Below are positions 35,610-44,438 of a DNA stretch of 64,000 nt, in pieces. Each line of letters starts with the position of its first letter. Position 1 is the first letter of the stretch. Source of the stretch: Heyndrickxia oleronia (lineage in GTDB: Bacteria; Bacillota; Bacilli; Bacillales; Bacillaceae_C); contig NZ_CP065424.1 of the NCBI RefSeq assembly GCF_017809215.1, forward strand, positions 2,760,001-2,824,000. The letters are read 5' to 3'. The translations under genes and the position numbers were made by a program. The notes under the pieces are model-generated. The model saw nothing but the letters and a program-made list of their open reading frames with translations. It was not told where the DNA came from and ran no database searches.

Positions 35610-36548
35610 TTATTTATCCAAAAGGCATTCATTACATTTTCCGAAATATTCACTATACAAGTCTTTAAACACTTTTACACTATTTAAAAATGCTTGATTA
35701 TATTGACTATTGTCCTCTACCGACCAACACGTAGCTAACACAGCATGTGCATAACCCCATAATAGAATTCTTTCTTTATTAAGTTTTAATACTTCTACAA
35801 ATACGTTAATCCTCTTATTTATTACCTCTAACACATTTTCATCTGGAAGATTGTTTAATAAAAACTGGATAATATCATATTCTCTTTCACCAATTAATCC
35901 TTTTGGATCGATGGCAATCCATGAGTCATTTCCATCATTTAAGATGTTGTAATGATGAAAATCACCATGAAGTAAAAACAATTTCTCCTTCTTACTATTC
36001 AATAAACTAAAGGTGTTTACTGCGTGATAAAGATCTTTCTTTGAAAATGGACCGAAACCATTAGGGTGCTTATTATAAATTTTCCAAAACTGCTCTTCTC
36101 TCTCAGAAATTTTTGGGATATAAGCACTTTTAGGTACATGAGTCCATAATTTTTTAGCTATATTTGCAGCAATATATGTTTTTTCTACATCATTATCTAG
36201 AGTAGCAAGTGTATTCCCTGGATGTAGCCTTTCTAAAATAAGAATTCCTTTTTCAAGGTCTACATCGAGCATTTTCACCATGCCTCTTCCATCAAATAAA
36301 GATAGTGCCTCTACCTCTGCTTGAAAATCCTTACCTGGTATTACAAGTTTCACTACCAGCTCAGTACCATCTATTCTAATGGCAGGTGCTACAAAATTAT
36401 ATGACAAATCAAACGGCTGTAGTATTTGTAATTGCCATCGTTCCTCACATTCCTCAATTAACCTGTGAAAATCGTGTAGCCATAAATCCCCCTTTTTCTT
36501 GTGAACTGATTTTATCGTTTTTATAAAATTAATAGGTAGTTGAATCAT
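35610..36548 (-). CDS. Aminoglycoside/hydroxyurea-type kinase (APH(6)-like)
   Basis: A 312-residue kinase-fold protein of the streptomycin 6-kinase/hydroxyurea phosphotransferase group. The N-lobe has ELVVKLVIPGKDFQAEVEAL near residue 65 (ATP-contacting lysine), then ILILERLHPG near 100, the catalytic loop LFLLHGDFHHYNIL near 195 (HGDxxxxN) and the metal motif WIAIDPKGLIGEREYDIIQF near 212. It may inactivate a streptomycin-like compound. That resistance role is family inference. GGGGGAAAT precedes the ATG. Confidence 0.85.
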   Translation of the reverse strand: MIQLPINFIKTIKSVHKKKGDLWLHDFHRLIEECEERWQLQILQPFDLSYNFVAPAIRIDGTELVVKLVIPGKDFQAEVEALSLFDGRGMVKMLDVDLEKGILILERLHPGNTLATLDNDVEKTYIAANIAKKLWTHVPKSAYIPKISEREEQFWKIYNKHPNGFGPFSKKDLYHAVNTFSLLNSKKEKLFLLHGDFHHYNILNDGNDSWIAIDPKGLIGEREYDIIQFLLNNLPDENVLEVINKRINVFVEVLKLNKERILLWGYAHAVLATCWSVEDNSQYNQAFLNSVKVFKDLYSEYFGKCNECLLDK

Positions 36549-36694
36549 ATATTTCCCCCTTACATATATTCAAATTGGCTTGAACATTACTAAAAATAAT
36601 TTCATCAACATTATGAAATAGATTTACAAATGATTCACTAGTCCAATTTTACAACTATCTTAATAATGAACTGGAAACCAATCCTTCACATGTT

Positions 36695-37240
36695 TCAATC
36701 AATCCATATTCGTTGTATTTTAGGAATGTTATCTTCAAATACTAAGCTATATACATCTGGATTCGATAATTGGTGCCATTGTTTAAATCCAAAAGATGGT
36801 TGAAAATGCTTGATCATTAAAGCCATTAAATTCCCATGAGTGACAAGCATTATATGATTGGAACTACATGTTAAAACGTCTTCGATTACTGTGATTCCAC
36901 GATTCATCGCCTGTTTACTTGATTCACCACCTGGATAACATAAATCTAGCTCTGTGAATGAATCTTCAAGCATCTCTAACCAATTAGAATGGTCTTTAGA
37001 ACTTAAAACTCTTTCTGATAAGCGTTCATCCTTAATAATTTCTTTACTGATTGTTTGTGCAAATGGTGTTGCAGATTTAATTGCCCTCTTATAGGGACTA
37101 GAAATGATCATATCAATATTTTTATTCAAAAAGTATTCTGAAAGTAAAAGGGACTGTTCGATACCTTTTGGGGTCAGATCAGCATCAAACTTTTGCCCCT
37201 CAGCCTGACAATGCCTTACAAGATAAATAATTTTAGACAT
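36695..37240 (-). CDS. Histidine phosphatase family protein
   Basis: A 181-residue phosphoglycerate-mutase-like phosphatase. The catalytic signature here is LVRHCQAEGQ (RHC instead of the usual RHG), a variant also seen in other members. DMIISSPYKRAIKSATPFAQ carries the second arginine and MLVTHGNLMALMI the second histidine. AAAGGAG fixes the ATG. The substrate is unknown. Confidence 0.84.
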   Translation of the reverse strand: MSKIIYLVRHCQAEGQKFDADLTPKGIEQSLLLSEYFLNKNIDMIISSPYKRAIKSATPFAQTISKEIIKDERLSERVLSSKDHSNWLEMLEDSFTELDLCYPGGESSKQAMNRGITVIEDVLTCSSNHIMLVTHGNLMALMIKHFQPSFGFKQWHQLSNPDVYSLVFEDNIPKIQRIWID

Positions 37241-37322
37241 CTTTTTCTCCTTTTATTGATTCATGCGTTAACTATAGTGTCTTTGCAGTTGTTAAGGATT
37301 GTTTTATTTGATAATCTCTGTT

Positions 37323-37853
37323 TCAATCATTCTTTAATAAAGGAATCACACTCTCATGATTATATAGTTTCATGGTTTCACATATTTGTTTCGGAAGGAG
37401 ATCATCAATTGAATTTTGTAAGTCAACCAATGCTTTATTAACAAATCCATTTTCAAACCGATCAAGTGATTCAGGCAACTCATCTTCATCCAGAACATAG
37501 TGTTGTCCATCCGGAAAAACTAAAACATCAATAATCAAATCCTCAAATGACAAAACTCTATCCTTCACATATGTATTTTTTACAATATTAAAATAAGCTC
37601 CTAAATAATTCCCCAACAGATCTCTCCATATATATAAATTATAGGGACGATCACACCAATAATAGGCAAGGGTATAACTTCCTTTAGGGATAGTTAATTG
37701 ATTATTACTAGTTTTCATCGTAAAGGATTCAGCGATTCTATGAAATAAAACGACTTTTTGCTGGTTCGAGTTTAGTAATAGACAAGAATGTTCCACAATA
37801 CTAGAATCATAACGGATTTTTCTTTCTATTATTGTCTTTGGTGTGTATATCAT
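37323..37853 (-). CDS. DUF402 domain protein
   Basis: A 176-residue protein of the DUF402 (FAU-1/Ntdp-like) family. Diagnostic are KGSYTLAYYWCDRPYNLYIW near residue 57, GAYFNIVKNTYVKDRVLSFE near 85 and DLIIDVLVFPDGQHYVLDED near 105. Some members are nucleoside tri- and diphosphatases using acidic residues in this last region, which are present. AAAGGGGAAATCT precedes the ATG. It is monocistronic. Confidence 0.8.
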   Translation of the reverse strand: MIYTPKTIIERKIRYDSSIVEHSCLLLNSNQQKVVLFHRIAESFTMKTSNNQLTIPKGSYTLAYYWCDRPYNLYIWRDLLGNYLGAYFNIVKNTYVKDRVLSFEDLIIDVLVFPDGQHYVLDEDELPESLDRFENGFVNKALVDLQNSIDDLLPKQICETMKLYNHESVIPLLKND

Positions 37854-37895
37854 GTAGATTTCCCCTTTAACATTAACTTCTCTCCAACTAAAGCT

Positions 37896-38498
37896 TTATA
37901 ACTTAAACTTATTCGCAATTATTTCCGCCACTTCTGTTGCACTTACATTCGTATTATTTATTTTTATATAATTGTCCTTTTGAATTTCACCGTCAAAGGA
38001 ATTTAATCTATATTGTTTCAAAGAACTGATTAAATCTTTTTCCGACCATTCAATATTTCTTTTAGAAGGTTTGTGCTTTAATCGATTCGTACTTTTATTT
38101 CTTTCCAGCCTTTCTTCAAGATTAGCTTCCAATTCTACAAAATAGACGGTTCCTCCTTTTGATTCGAAAATATTACATATTTTGTTTACCTCATCCCAAT
38201 CTGATTGAAGATCAAATGCCCATACATATGTAAAAATCAAACCATATAAATCACTTTTTGAAACCTCTTCAAATATTTCCTCCCTAAACAATCCAACTAA
38301 TCTTTTGCCTTCTTTTGTTCCGTAGTCAAAAAAATGGCTAACTAAATCAATCGTCATATGATTATGAAATAGCTTTAAATCTGTTATCCTTGCTAATTCC
38401 TGACCTACTGTCATTTTCCCAACTGCTTGTGGACCAAATATTAAAACAAGTTTATAGCTCCTCCTTAATTTCCTACTTGAATTTTTTTCATGACCCAA
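37896..38498 (-). CDS. P-loop kinase-like protein with damaged start
   Basis: About 180-200 residues. The P-loop FGPQAVGKMTVGQ is followed by helix and lid patterns of shikimate/adenylate-kinase-type small-molecule kinases (VYFVELEANLEERLERNK). Oddity: the strong site AAGGAGG is followed by GAGCTATAAACTTG, where homologues would start ATGAAACTTG. One G seems missing, so no start codon fits that site. The listed TTG at 38498 is the nearest in-frame start and lacks a ribosome site. Confidence 0.65.
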   Translation of the reverse strand: MGHEKNSSRKLRRSYKLVLIFGPQAVGKMTVGQELARITDLKLFHNHMTIDLVSHFFDYGTKEGKRLVGLFREEIFEEVSKSDLYGLIFTYVWAFDLQSDWDEVNKICNIFESKGGTVYFVELEANLEERLERNKSTNRLKHKPSKRNIEWSEKDLISSLKQYRLNSFDGEIQKDNYIKINNTNVSATEVAEIIANKFKL

Positions 38499-38710
38499 TC
38501 ATAAGACGAGTACAACATTTCACTCTATAAGAGATGTCAGATGATCAATCATGATTATAGATACATCATACTATAATTTATGTAAAATTTGTTCTATTCT
38601 ATTTTTGTCAAAAACTATGAAACATGTTTAAATTTGATGTAAAACTCTATTATTTTAGGAAGATATTTTCTAAAGTTTTTTTGACCATCCACTAGCGTGC
38701 ACTTTCGTAA

Positions 38711-39925
38711 TCAATCTATCTCCTTCAACAGAAGACGGAAGGATAAGAATATTCCAATTGTCGCAACTGATAAAATTCCTGCTAATATGAAATATCCAAC
38801 TGATACACCATTTAAGTCAATGATGATTGTAAAAAGGGCTAATAGTAAAAGTCTTAATAATGTACCGATTGATTTAAAAAAGCTCAATACTCTTCCTATT
38901 AAATGATTTGGTAATAATTCCATATACATATTCTGTCTAATCAGACGAGTTGAAACATTACACCATCCTATTAAAGCTGAACATAATAAAAAAATCCCTG
39001 CCTTTGGAAAGGTGACCGTTAGTATAAGTGCCACGATCATCATGAAATAATTTGCGACCATATAAGAGGATGAACTCATTTTCCGTGTAATAATAGTCGT
39101 ACATACTCCAGAAATTAGTGCACCTATAGAATACGTAACTTCTCCAAGGGAATAGATTTTTACATCTGCTTTTAAACTATGACTGACAAAGATCGGATTT
39201 AATAGATTTACCAGCATAACCGTAATAAAAGGTATCAGTGCTGCCACACCGAATATCATTAATCCCCTTCTCCTTTTAATAAATCTCCAGCTTTCATTGA
39301 ACATGGATAACCAAGAGTTTCTAGTATCTAATTTCAATTTCTCTTTACTAGTGGAGACATAGTTGATACCTAATAAATTTAAAAATGCAAGTAAATAGCC
39401 TAATGCATTAAGTATTAAAACTACATGCAGTCCAAATTTCTCTAGCAATATTCCAGCTAGTGCCCCTGATAAGACTAATGCTGTTTGGTTCTCAATTTCC
39501 AAAAACGAATTAATAGATCCGTATAGTTTTGGTTCAAAAATTTCTTGCACAAACGCTGATTGTGCAGATTCATGCATATAAAATATGAAAATACTTGATA
39601 AATAAATGAACACCATCATCCATTCAGAGTAGGTTCCCAACCATCCCCATACACTTACGGTCAATAAAACCGTGAAACCCGCTAACTGTTCAAATTGCAG
39701 TATAGCCTTACGAGAAAAACGGTCGATCATCGTCCCAGCAAAAGGACCAATGAGTAACGTAAGTATCGCAGAAATAATCATCGTTGAGCCAAGTAATCTA
39801 GCAGTACCTGTCAATTCAATCATATACCACGATATCCCTATCATGGTCATACCTTGACCAACTCCTGAGAACAAATTAGACAAAAACAATTTGCGAAAAT
39901 TCGAATTCTTAATCACTTCTCCCAT
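38711..39925 (-). CDS. MFS transporter
   Basis: A protein of about 404 residues with 12 helices. FLSNLFSGVGQGMTMIGISW begins helix 1, FAGTMIDRFSRKAIL near residue 70 is motif A, and the N-half resembles MFS_3 (TMR_11) exporters. The ATG at 39925 is behind AAGGAGTGAAGGAA. A terminator-like hairpin and the 52-bp repeat array lie upstream. Confidence 0.85.
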   Translation of the reverse strand: MGEVIKNSNFRKLFLSNLFSGVGQGMTMIGISWYMIELTGTARLLGSTMIISAILTLLIGPFAGTMIDRFSRKAILQFEQLAGFTVLLTVSVWGWLGTYSEWMMVFIYLSSIFIFYMHESAQSAFVQEIFEPKLYGSINSFLEIENQTALVLSGALAGILLEKFGLHVVLILNALGYLLAFLNLLGINYVSTSKEKLKLDTRNSWLSMFNESWRFIKRRRGLMIFGVAALIPFITVMLVNLLNPIFVSHSLKADVKIYSLGEVTYSIGALISGVCTTIITRKMSSSSYMVANYFMMIVALILTVTFPKAGIFLLCSALIGWCNVSTRLIRQNMYMELLPNHLIGRVLSFFKSIGTLLRLLLLALFTIIIDLNGVSVGYFILAGILSVATIGIFLSFRLLLKEID

Positions 39926-39954
39926 TTCCTTCACTCCTTAACTAAATTCAAATT

Positions 39955-39986
39955 ATAAAAAACCCCGTGTAAACGGGGTTTTCTTA
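39955..39986. terminator. Bidirectional hairpin between the MFS gene and the 52-bp array
   Basis: AACCCCGT (39961-39968) and ACGGGGTT (39973-39980) pair perfectly. A TTTTCTT tail follows on the plus strand and TTTTTTATAATTT on the minus strand. It would end leftward transcription coming out of the repeat array before it reaches the MFS gene. Confidence 0.8.
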
Positions 39987-39991
39987 GGATT

Positions 39992-40336
39992 GGGAATTAT
40001 TCGCTCGTATTAGTTATTATGTATAGGCGTTTTTTTCTCTCTTTCGGGTACAATTCTCTTACTTCGGTTACCCTGAACACGTGTTTTCCTCTCTTTCGGG
40101 TACCTTTCTCTCACTTTTGTTACCGTGAAGCGGCATTTTTCTCCTCTTGGGGCACCTTTCTCCCCCTTTAGTTACCGTGAAGCGACATTTTCCTCCTTTT
40201 CGGGCACCTTTCTTTCACTTTTGTTACCCTGAACACGTGTTTCCCCCTCCTTGGGGTACCTTTCCCTCACTTTAATTACCCCGAACCCGCGTTTTCCTCC
40301 TATTAGGGATTCATTCGCTCACTTTGAATATAATCC
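39992..40336. repeat. Tandem array of 52-bp repeats
   Basis: Units begin with GGG at 39992 (54 bp, diverged), 40046, 40098, 40150, 40202, 40254 and 40306 (partial, diverged); the five inner units are exactly 52 bp. Each has a GGGTACCTTTC start, a GTTACCGTGAA or GTTACCCTGAA core about 21 bases in, and a pyrimidine-rich end (TTTTCCTCCTTT). 52 is not a multiple of three, and stops occur in the frames. No coding role is seen. A related locus lies at 62455-62600. Confidence 0.92.
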
Positions 40337-40354
40337 TTACCAAAACAAAATGAA

Positions 40355-40395
40355 GCCTAGTTAGTAATGAAGTTCTCCTTCATTACTAACTAGGC
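40355..40395. repeat. Perfect 18-bp hairpin beside the 52-bp array
   Basis: GCCTAGTTAGTAATGAAG (40355-40372) and its exact inverse complement (40378-40395) enclose the loop TTCTC. There is no T tail on the plus strand within ten bases. It lies 20-50 bp past the last repeat unit. The remaining stretch to the MFS start at 40690 is AT-rich and holds two TGTTCTTTTTGTA-like segments. Confidence 0.85.
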
Positions 40396-40689
40396 CTAGT
40401 CCATAATCATTATGTTTTTATAAAAAAAAGACGCTGCAAAAGTAGCACCGATCCAAAATCGAACATATGTTCTTTTTGTAGTACATTCAAATTAAAAAGT
40501 AACTCTCCTTGATTTCCATACTAATAGTATAAATTAAAATTAATTATAAGTCTATATTTAATATAAAAAATATTCTATATTTTTATAACCGGCCGGAAAT
40601 TCTTTGAAAAATGGTGATTTTGTATAGTTTGTTCTTTTTGTAAAAAGACAAGAGCCTGTAAAAAATCATAATAGAAACGAGGGGATATT

Positions 40690-41931
40690 TTGAAAATAGC
40701 CTTATGGGAATCTAATTTAAAAATTCGATTAGCTGGAGAAACTTTATTTAATTTATTTTATTGGATGTACTTTCCTTTCATAACAGTCTATTTTAGTAAA
40801 GAATTGGGTAGCCATGTTGCAGGAATATTGATGACATGTCCACCATTAATTATTTTGCTAAGTAATATGATCGGTGGAATTTTAGCTGATTATTTAGGAC
40901 GAAGACCTGTTATGCTATTGGGTTCGTCCCTTCGAACAATCATGTTTGCCTGTTTCGCTATGGCATCTTCACCTTGGATTAGTTACTTGGCTTTTATTGG
41001 AATTGGTTTAGGTGGTGGATTATATGGGCCTGCAAGTGATGCGATGGTAGCTGATTTAGTTCCAGAAAAAGAAAGAAGACAAGTTTTTGCTACGTTTATT
41101 ACCGGTAATAATATTGGTGCGGTGTTAGGACCCGCATTAGGTGCATTCTTTTTCTTTCATTATCGAAGTGAACTTTTATGGATTTGTACCATTGTCATGT
41201 TAGTTTACTCAATAACGATCTATTTTAAGATATCTGAATCCATGCCTAACTATACAAAAAAATCTATTCATAGAAGTGTAAATATGCAATTAATCAAAGA
41301 ACAATGGAAGAGTTATGGAATGATCTTTCGGGATAAAATATTTATTCTCTATATATTGGGTGGAGTTTTCTCAGTCATTGCAATTATGCAATTAGATTTA
41401 TATTTAGCCATATATATTACTGAGCATGTCCCCTCTCAATTTCTGATTTCTTGGAGAAACTTTTCAATAAAACTCAACAATACCGATATACTAGGATGGT
41501 TACTAGGACTGAACGGTCTACTCTTTGTTCTATTTGTTATTCCTGTTACAAGATGGCTTAAACACTGGAGTGACCGTGATGTCTTTATCCTTTCAGCCAT
41601 TTTGACTGGGGTGGGTATGTTTTTCGTTGGATTCACAACAAACATTTGGCTTTTATTTTTTCTCACCATTATTTTTACTTTCGGTGAACTCGTTCGTTCA
41701 CCTGTATTAAATAATTTTATTAGTGACTATGCTCCTAAGAATGCGAGAGGTCAATACATGGGTGCTTCTAAATTACAATTTACGATTGGAAGATTTTTAG
41801 CCCCTATTACAGTTTTTCTTTCTGAATGGACCCCACCTATAGGTGTGTTTGGCCTTATACTTTTTTGTGCATTACTCGGTGGAGCTTGTTATATTTTTCT
41901 ATATAAAATACATGTAAAGCAAAGTATATAA
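40690..41931 (+). CDS. MFS transporter (multidrug-type)
   Basis: A 413-residue, 12-helix transporter. Motif A is complete (GGILADYLGRRPVMLLG, residues ~61-78), and GIGLGGGLYGPASDAMVADL with GNNIGAVLGPALGAFFF (motif C-like, GxxxGPxxG) suggest an H+-driven exporter of the DHA1 group. The start is a TTG with GAGGGGAT upstream. The IS element lies just behind the stop, in what was its terminator hairpin. Confidence 0.86.
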   Translation: MKIALWESNLKIRLAGETLFNLFYWMYFPFITVYFSKELGSHVAGILMTCPPLIILLSNMIGGILADYLGRRPVMLLGSSLRTIMFACFAMASSPWISYLAFIGIGLGGGLYGPASDAMVADLVPEKERRQVFATFITGNNIGAVLGPALGAFFFFHYRSELLWICTIVMLVYSITIYFKISESMPNYTKKSIHRSVNMQLIKEQWKSYGMIFRDKIFILYILGGVFSVIAIMQLDLYLAIYITEHVPSQFLISWRNFSIKLNNTDILGWLLGLNGLLFVLFVIPVTRWLKHWSDRDVFILSAILTGVGMFFVGFTTNIWLLFFLTIIFTFGELVRSPVLNNFISDYAPKNARGQYMGASKLQFTIGRFLAPITVFLSEWTPPIGVFGLILFCALLGGACYIFLYKIHVKQSI

Positions 41932-42025
41932 TGTAGTTCTTTTATCGTATCCAGAATAGAAAACTACCATCAACTATGAACTGCGCCCTAAATTTCGGAC
42001 AGTTTAATAAAAGTAACCCTGCTAT

Positions 42026-42971
42026 TTAAGCAGCGATTAGATGACTTCGGTATTCTGCCGGAGTCATCTTTTTTAAATTCCATTGTCTTCTTGATGCATT
42101 ATAGAAAATCATATATTGATTAACTAATTGTTTTAGTTCTTCAAATGTATGAACTTCTTTATAGTCCATTTCATCTTTCATATGTCCAAAGAAGGATTCC
42201 ATTGGTGCATTATCGATATAGTTCCCTCTACGTGACATAGATTGTTTCAAATTCATCTGTTTCACCCTTTTTTGAAATTCTGGATGCGTGTAATGGAAAC
42301 CTTGATCAGAGTGTATCATGGCTTCTGGATGTATATTATTCCCTAATTTCTCTTCTAATTTTGCTAGAGTATTGTAAACAATCGACATTTTCAATGTTTG
42401 TGATAATTCATATGCCACTATTTCACGTGTAGCGACATCCTTAACACAGGATAGATAGGCTGTTTTTCCTCGATACTTTAAATAGGTAATGTCAGTTAAA
42501 AATACTTTTTTCCGGCTCGTCTTGTGTAAATTCACGGTTTAATCTATTTGGTAATGTCTTATGTTCTTGAGTAGCTTTTGCAATATTTTTATATGGGTTT
42601 GCACGTCGCACTTTCGCAAAGAAATTATACTTGCGCATTAGACGGCGTATTTTCTTTGGGTTCATTGGGTTTTCAAGTAATTCACATACTTTCATATAAA
42701 GTCCACGATAGCCAACTTTCCCTTTGAATGCATCATAGATGCACTTTAAAAAGAGATAATCCTCATAATCATTGTTCTCTCGAATGGCATGTTTTTCAGT
42801 ATTCCGCAGCCATGCATAATAACCACTGCGACTAACATGTGCGACAGTACATAGCTCAGAGACACTATTGATTAGTTGATATTTACGAATTACTTCATTG
42901 ATGACTGCGTATTTTTCATGTGGAGCTACTTGTGTTTCTTCGCCTTCCTTTCGAGTTCCTCTAGCTTTTTT
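42026..42971 (-). pseudogene. IS3-family transposase orfB (integrase core), frameshifted
   Basis: In the -1 frame after the slippery AAAAAAG (42965-42971) the protein runs ..VAPHEKYAVINEVIRKYQ, HTH_21 region SRSGYYAWL and GYRGLYMKV. It is interrupted at an A6 run (42506-42511), where the frame must skip one base to continue VFLTDITYLKYRGK. The DDE catalytic residues fall in TDITYL, MIHSDQGFHY and the APMESFFGHMKDE glutamate. One extra A makes it inactive as read. Confidence 0.85.
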
Positions 42972-43351
42972 AGTAATTCAATTTCAGCTTCGAGATAACG
43001 AATACGAGCCTCTGCTTTTTCTAGCTTCTTATCAGCGGATAACTCACTAGTTGTTGGTCTTCCCGTACTTCCTTTTCCTCGACGTTCTTCCAAAAAACCA
43101 TTTTCTCCATATTGATTAAAAGTATTTCTCCAACGCTTCAAAGCTGATTTAGCTTTTTTAGGGCCAATCATTTCAAGATCAAACCCATTTTCTATAAAGA
43201 TTTGAGTAGGTCCTTTCCCAGCTAAGTTCTCATTTACTGCTTTAATTTTAAATTCAGGTGTATATTGAATCGCTCGGTCAGATACTGAAGCAACATTGGG
43301 ATTGGCTTCTAATAGTTGACGTTGATGTTCATTAAAATAGATTTTACTCAT
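42926..43351 (-). CDS. IS3-family transposase orfA
   Basis: A 141-residue helix-turn-helix protein (YTPEFKIKAVNENLAGKGPT, SALKRWRNTFNQYGENGFLE) with a C-terminal leucine-rich coiled coil (EARIRYLEAEIELLKKLEEL). It binds IS ends and is fused to orfB by programmed -1 frameshifting in this family. The ATG at 43351 follows GGGAG; the longer frame starts outside the ribosome site. Confidence 0.88.
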   Translation of the reverse strand: MSKIYFNEHQRQLLEANPNVASVSDRAIQYTPEFKIKAVNENLAGKGPTQIFIENGFDLEMIGPKKAKSALKRWRNTFNQYGENGFLEERRGKGSTGRPTTSELSADKKLEKAEARIRYLEAEIELLKKLEELERKAKKHK

Positions 43352-43592
43352 AAGATAACTCCCGTTCAAATTAATTATGTTAAGTATAACGGGCTTTTCC
43401 CATAGAAAAAACCCCGAATAGGGCACTTTTTTTTAAGTGTCTACTATTCGGGGTTCAGTTCACTATTCTGGATATGGTGATTTTTCCATCCTTGTTCCAA
43501 CCGTTTTTAGTGATATGCATCTCCATTGAACGTTCCTATTGAATTCTTTTAATAGGCGACCCCATTAAAAATTCTATGACTAAATAAAAATA

Positions 43593-44117
43593 TTAAAATT
43601 GATATACTTTGTAATCACCATTATCTGATGAATATGTTAATATGTTCCGATCTTCAGGGATACCTTCAAAATAGGCACCCATACAGCCTGTAGTACATCT
43701 ATGTCCTGATATTAAAATATTTACTTTACTCTCAACATATTGATGTTCTAATTCCCTCATAAAATTAAAGACTCTGTTCACAAAGCTTTCAGTGTCTTCG
43801 ATGCCTTTATACACACTTACATCGGGGATGAATCCATCCATTTTCACTTCACTTATCTTTAAATTGTCTGCTTCTCCTAATTCAAACACATCAAGTCTTT
43901 TATCGACTATTACATTCCCACCTGAAACTATTTGAGCAGTTTCAACAGCTCTCTCCTGTGGAGATGAGTACACAAGATCAAATTCTATTCCTTGTAGTTT
44001 AGTTCTTAAATTCTCAGCTTGTATGATTCCATTTTTATTTAGTGGATAACCATTGCGTCCTTGCATTTTTCTTTCTTTGTTTAAATCTGTTTCACCATGT
44101 CTGATAATATAGATCAT
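43593..44117 (-). CDS. Histidine phosphatase family protein
   Basis: A 174-residue phosphoglycerate-mutase-like phosphatase. The catalytic loop is YIIRHGETDLN at residues 3-13, LVYSSPQERAVETAQIV carries the second arginine, and ILISGHRCTTGCMGAYFEG the second histidine. GGAGGTGGAACG precedes the ATG. The substrate is unknown. Confidence 0.85.
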   Translation of the reverse strand: MIYIIRHGETDLNKERKMQGRNGYPLNKNGIIQAENLRTKLQGIEFDLVYSSPQERAVETAQIVSGGNVIVDKRLDVFELGEADNLKISEVKMDGFIPDVSVYKGIEDTESFVNRVFNFMRELEHQYVESKVNILISGHRCTTGCMGAYFEGIPEDRNILTYSSDNGDYKVYQF

Positions 44118-44438
44118 CGTTCCACCTCCGAAAAAATGATTTATTTATATATTACAAGAATGGATATATATTACAACTGTTATATTTCTTTCAATTTAAT
44201 AGTAGTTCCATTTATTCTTAGGAAGTCTTTCTTTAGGTGTTTTAGCAGATTTTTGAAAAGAAATACCAATCTTAAAACAATAAAGAAAAGAGGGAATTGA
44301 GACACATAATTTTCGAATATTATTCTCCATTTTTGGCACATAACAGGTAAAATGTAATTGATTGGATATAGTTTAACAAAAAAATTTAACAAGATGATGA
44401 TATATCCGTGTAACTAAAAGAAGTTTAGGAGTGTTTCA
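44118..44438. other. Divergent intergenic region, no gene seen
   Basis: AT-rich region between the phosphatase and the CcsB-like gene, with room for two promoters. I see no box pair with good spacing and no structured RNA. Confidence 0.4.

Larger units (their letters stand above)
41977..43462 (-). mobile_element. IS3-family (IS150-like) insertion sequence
   Basis: A 1486-bp element with ends TGAACTGCGCCC and, inverted on the right, TGAACTGAACCC; both begin TG and end CA. A 3-bp duplication CTA flanks it (41974-41976, 43463-43465). It encodes orfA and orfB on the minus strand with a likely slippery AAAAAAG between them. orfB carries an extra frameshift, so the copy is probably inactive. The right end contains a hairpin (CCCCGAATAG/CTATTCGGGG) ahead of orfA. 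Confidence 0.92.

Noticed and set aside
39992..40336. CRISPR array
   Set aside because: Units are contiguous 52-mers that all diverge along the whole length; there are no identical repeats with unique spacers and no cas genes.
42505..42511. Second programmed frameshift site in the IS orfB
   Set aside because: AAAAAAG is present but in the wrong phase for a -1 shift; restoring the frame needs a one-base skip, which fits a simple insertion.
44180..44392. 70-codon minus-strand frame between phosphatase and CcsB-like gene
   Set aside because: Phe/Leu-rich translation of AT-rich DNA, no SD, overlaps the probable promoter of the CcsB-like gene.
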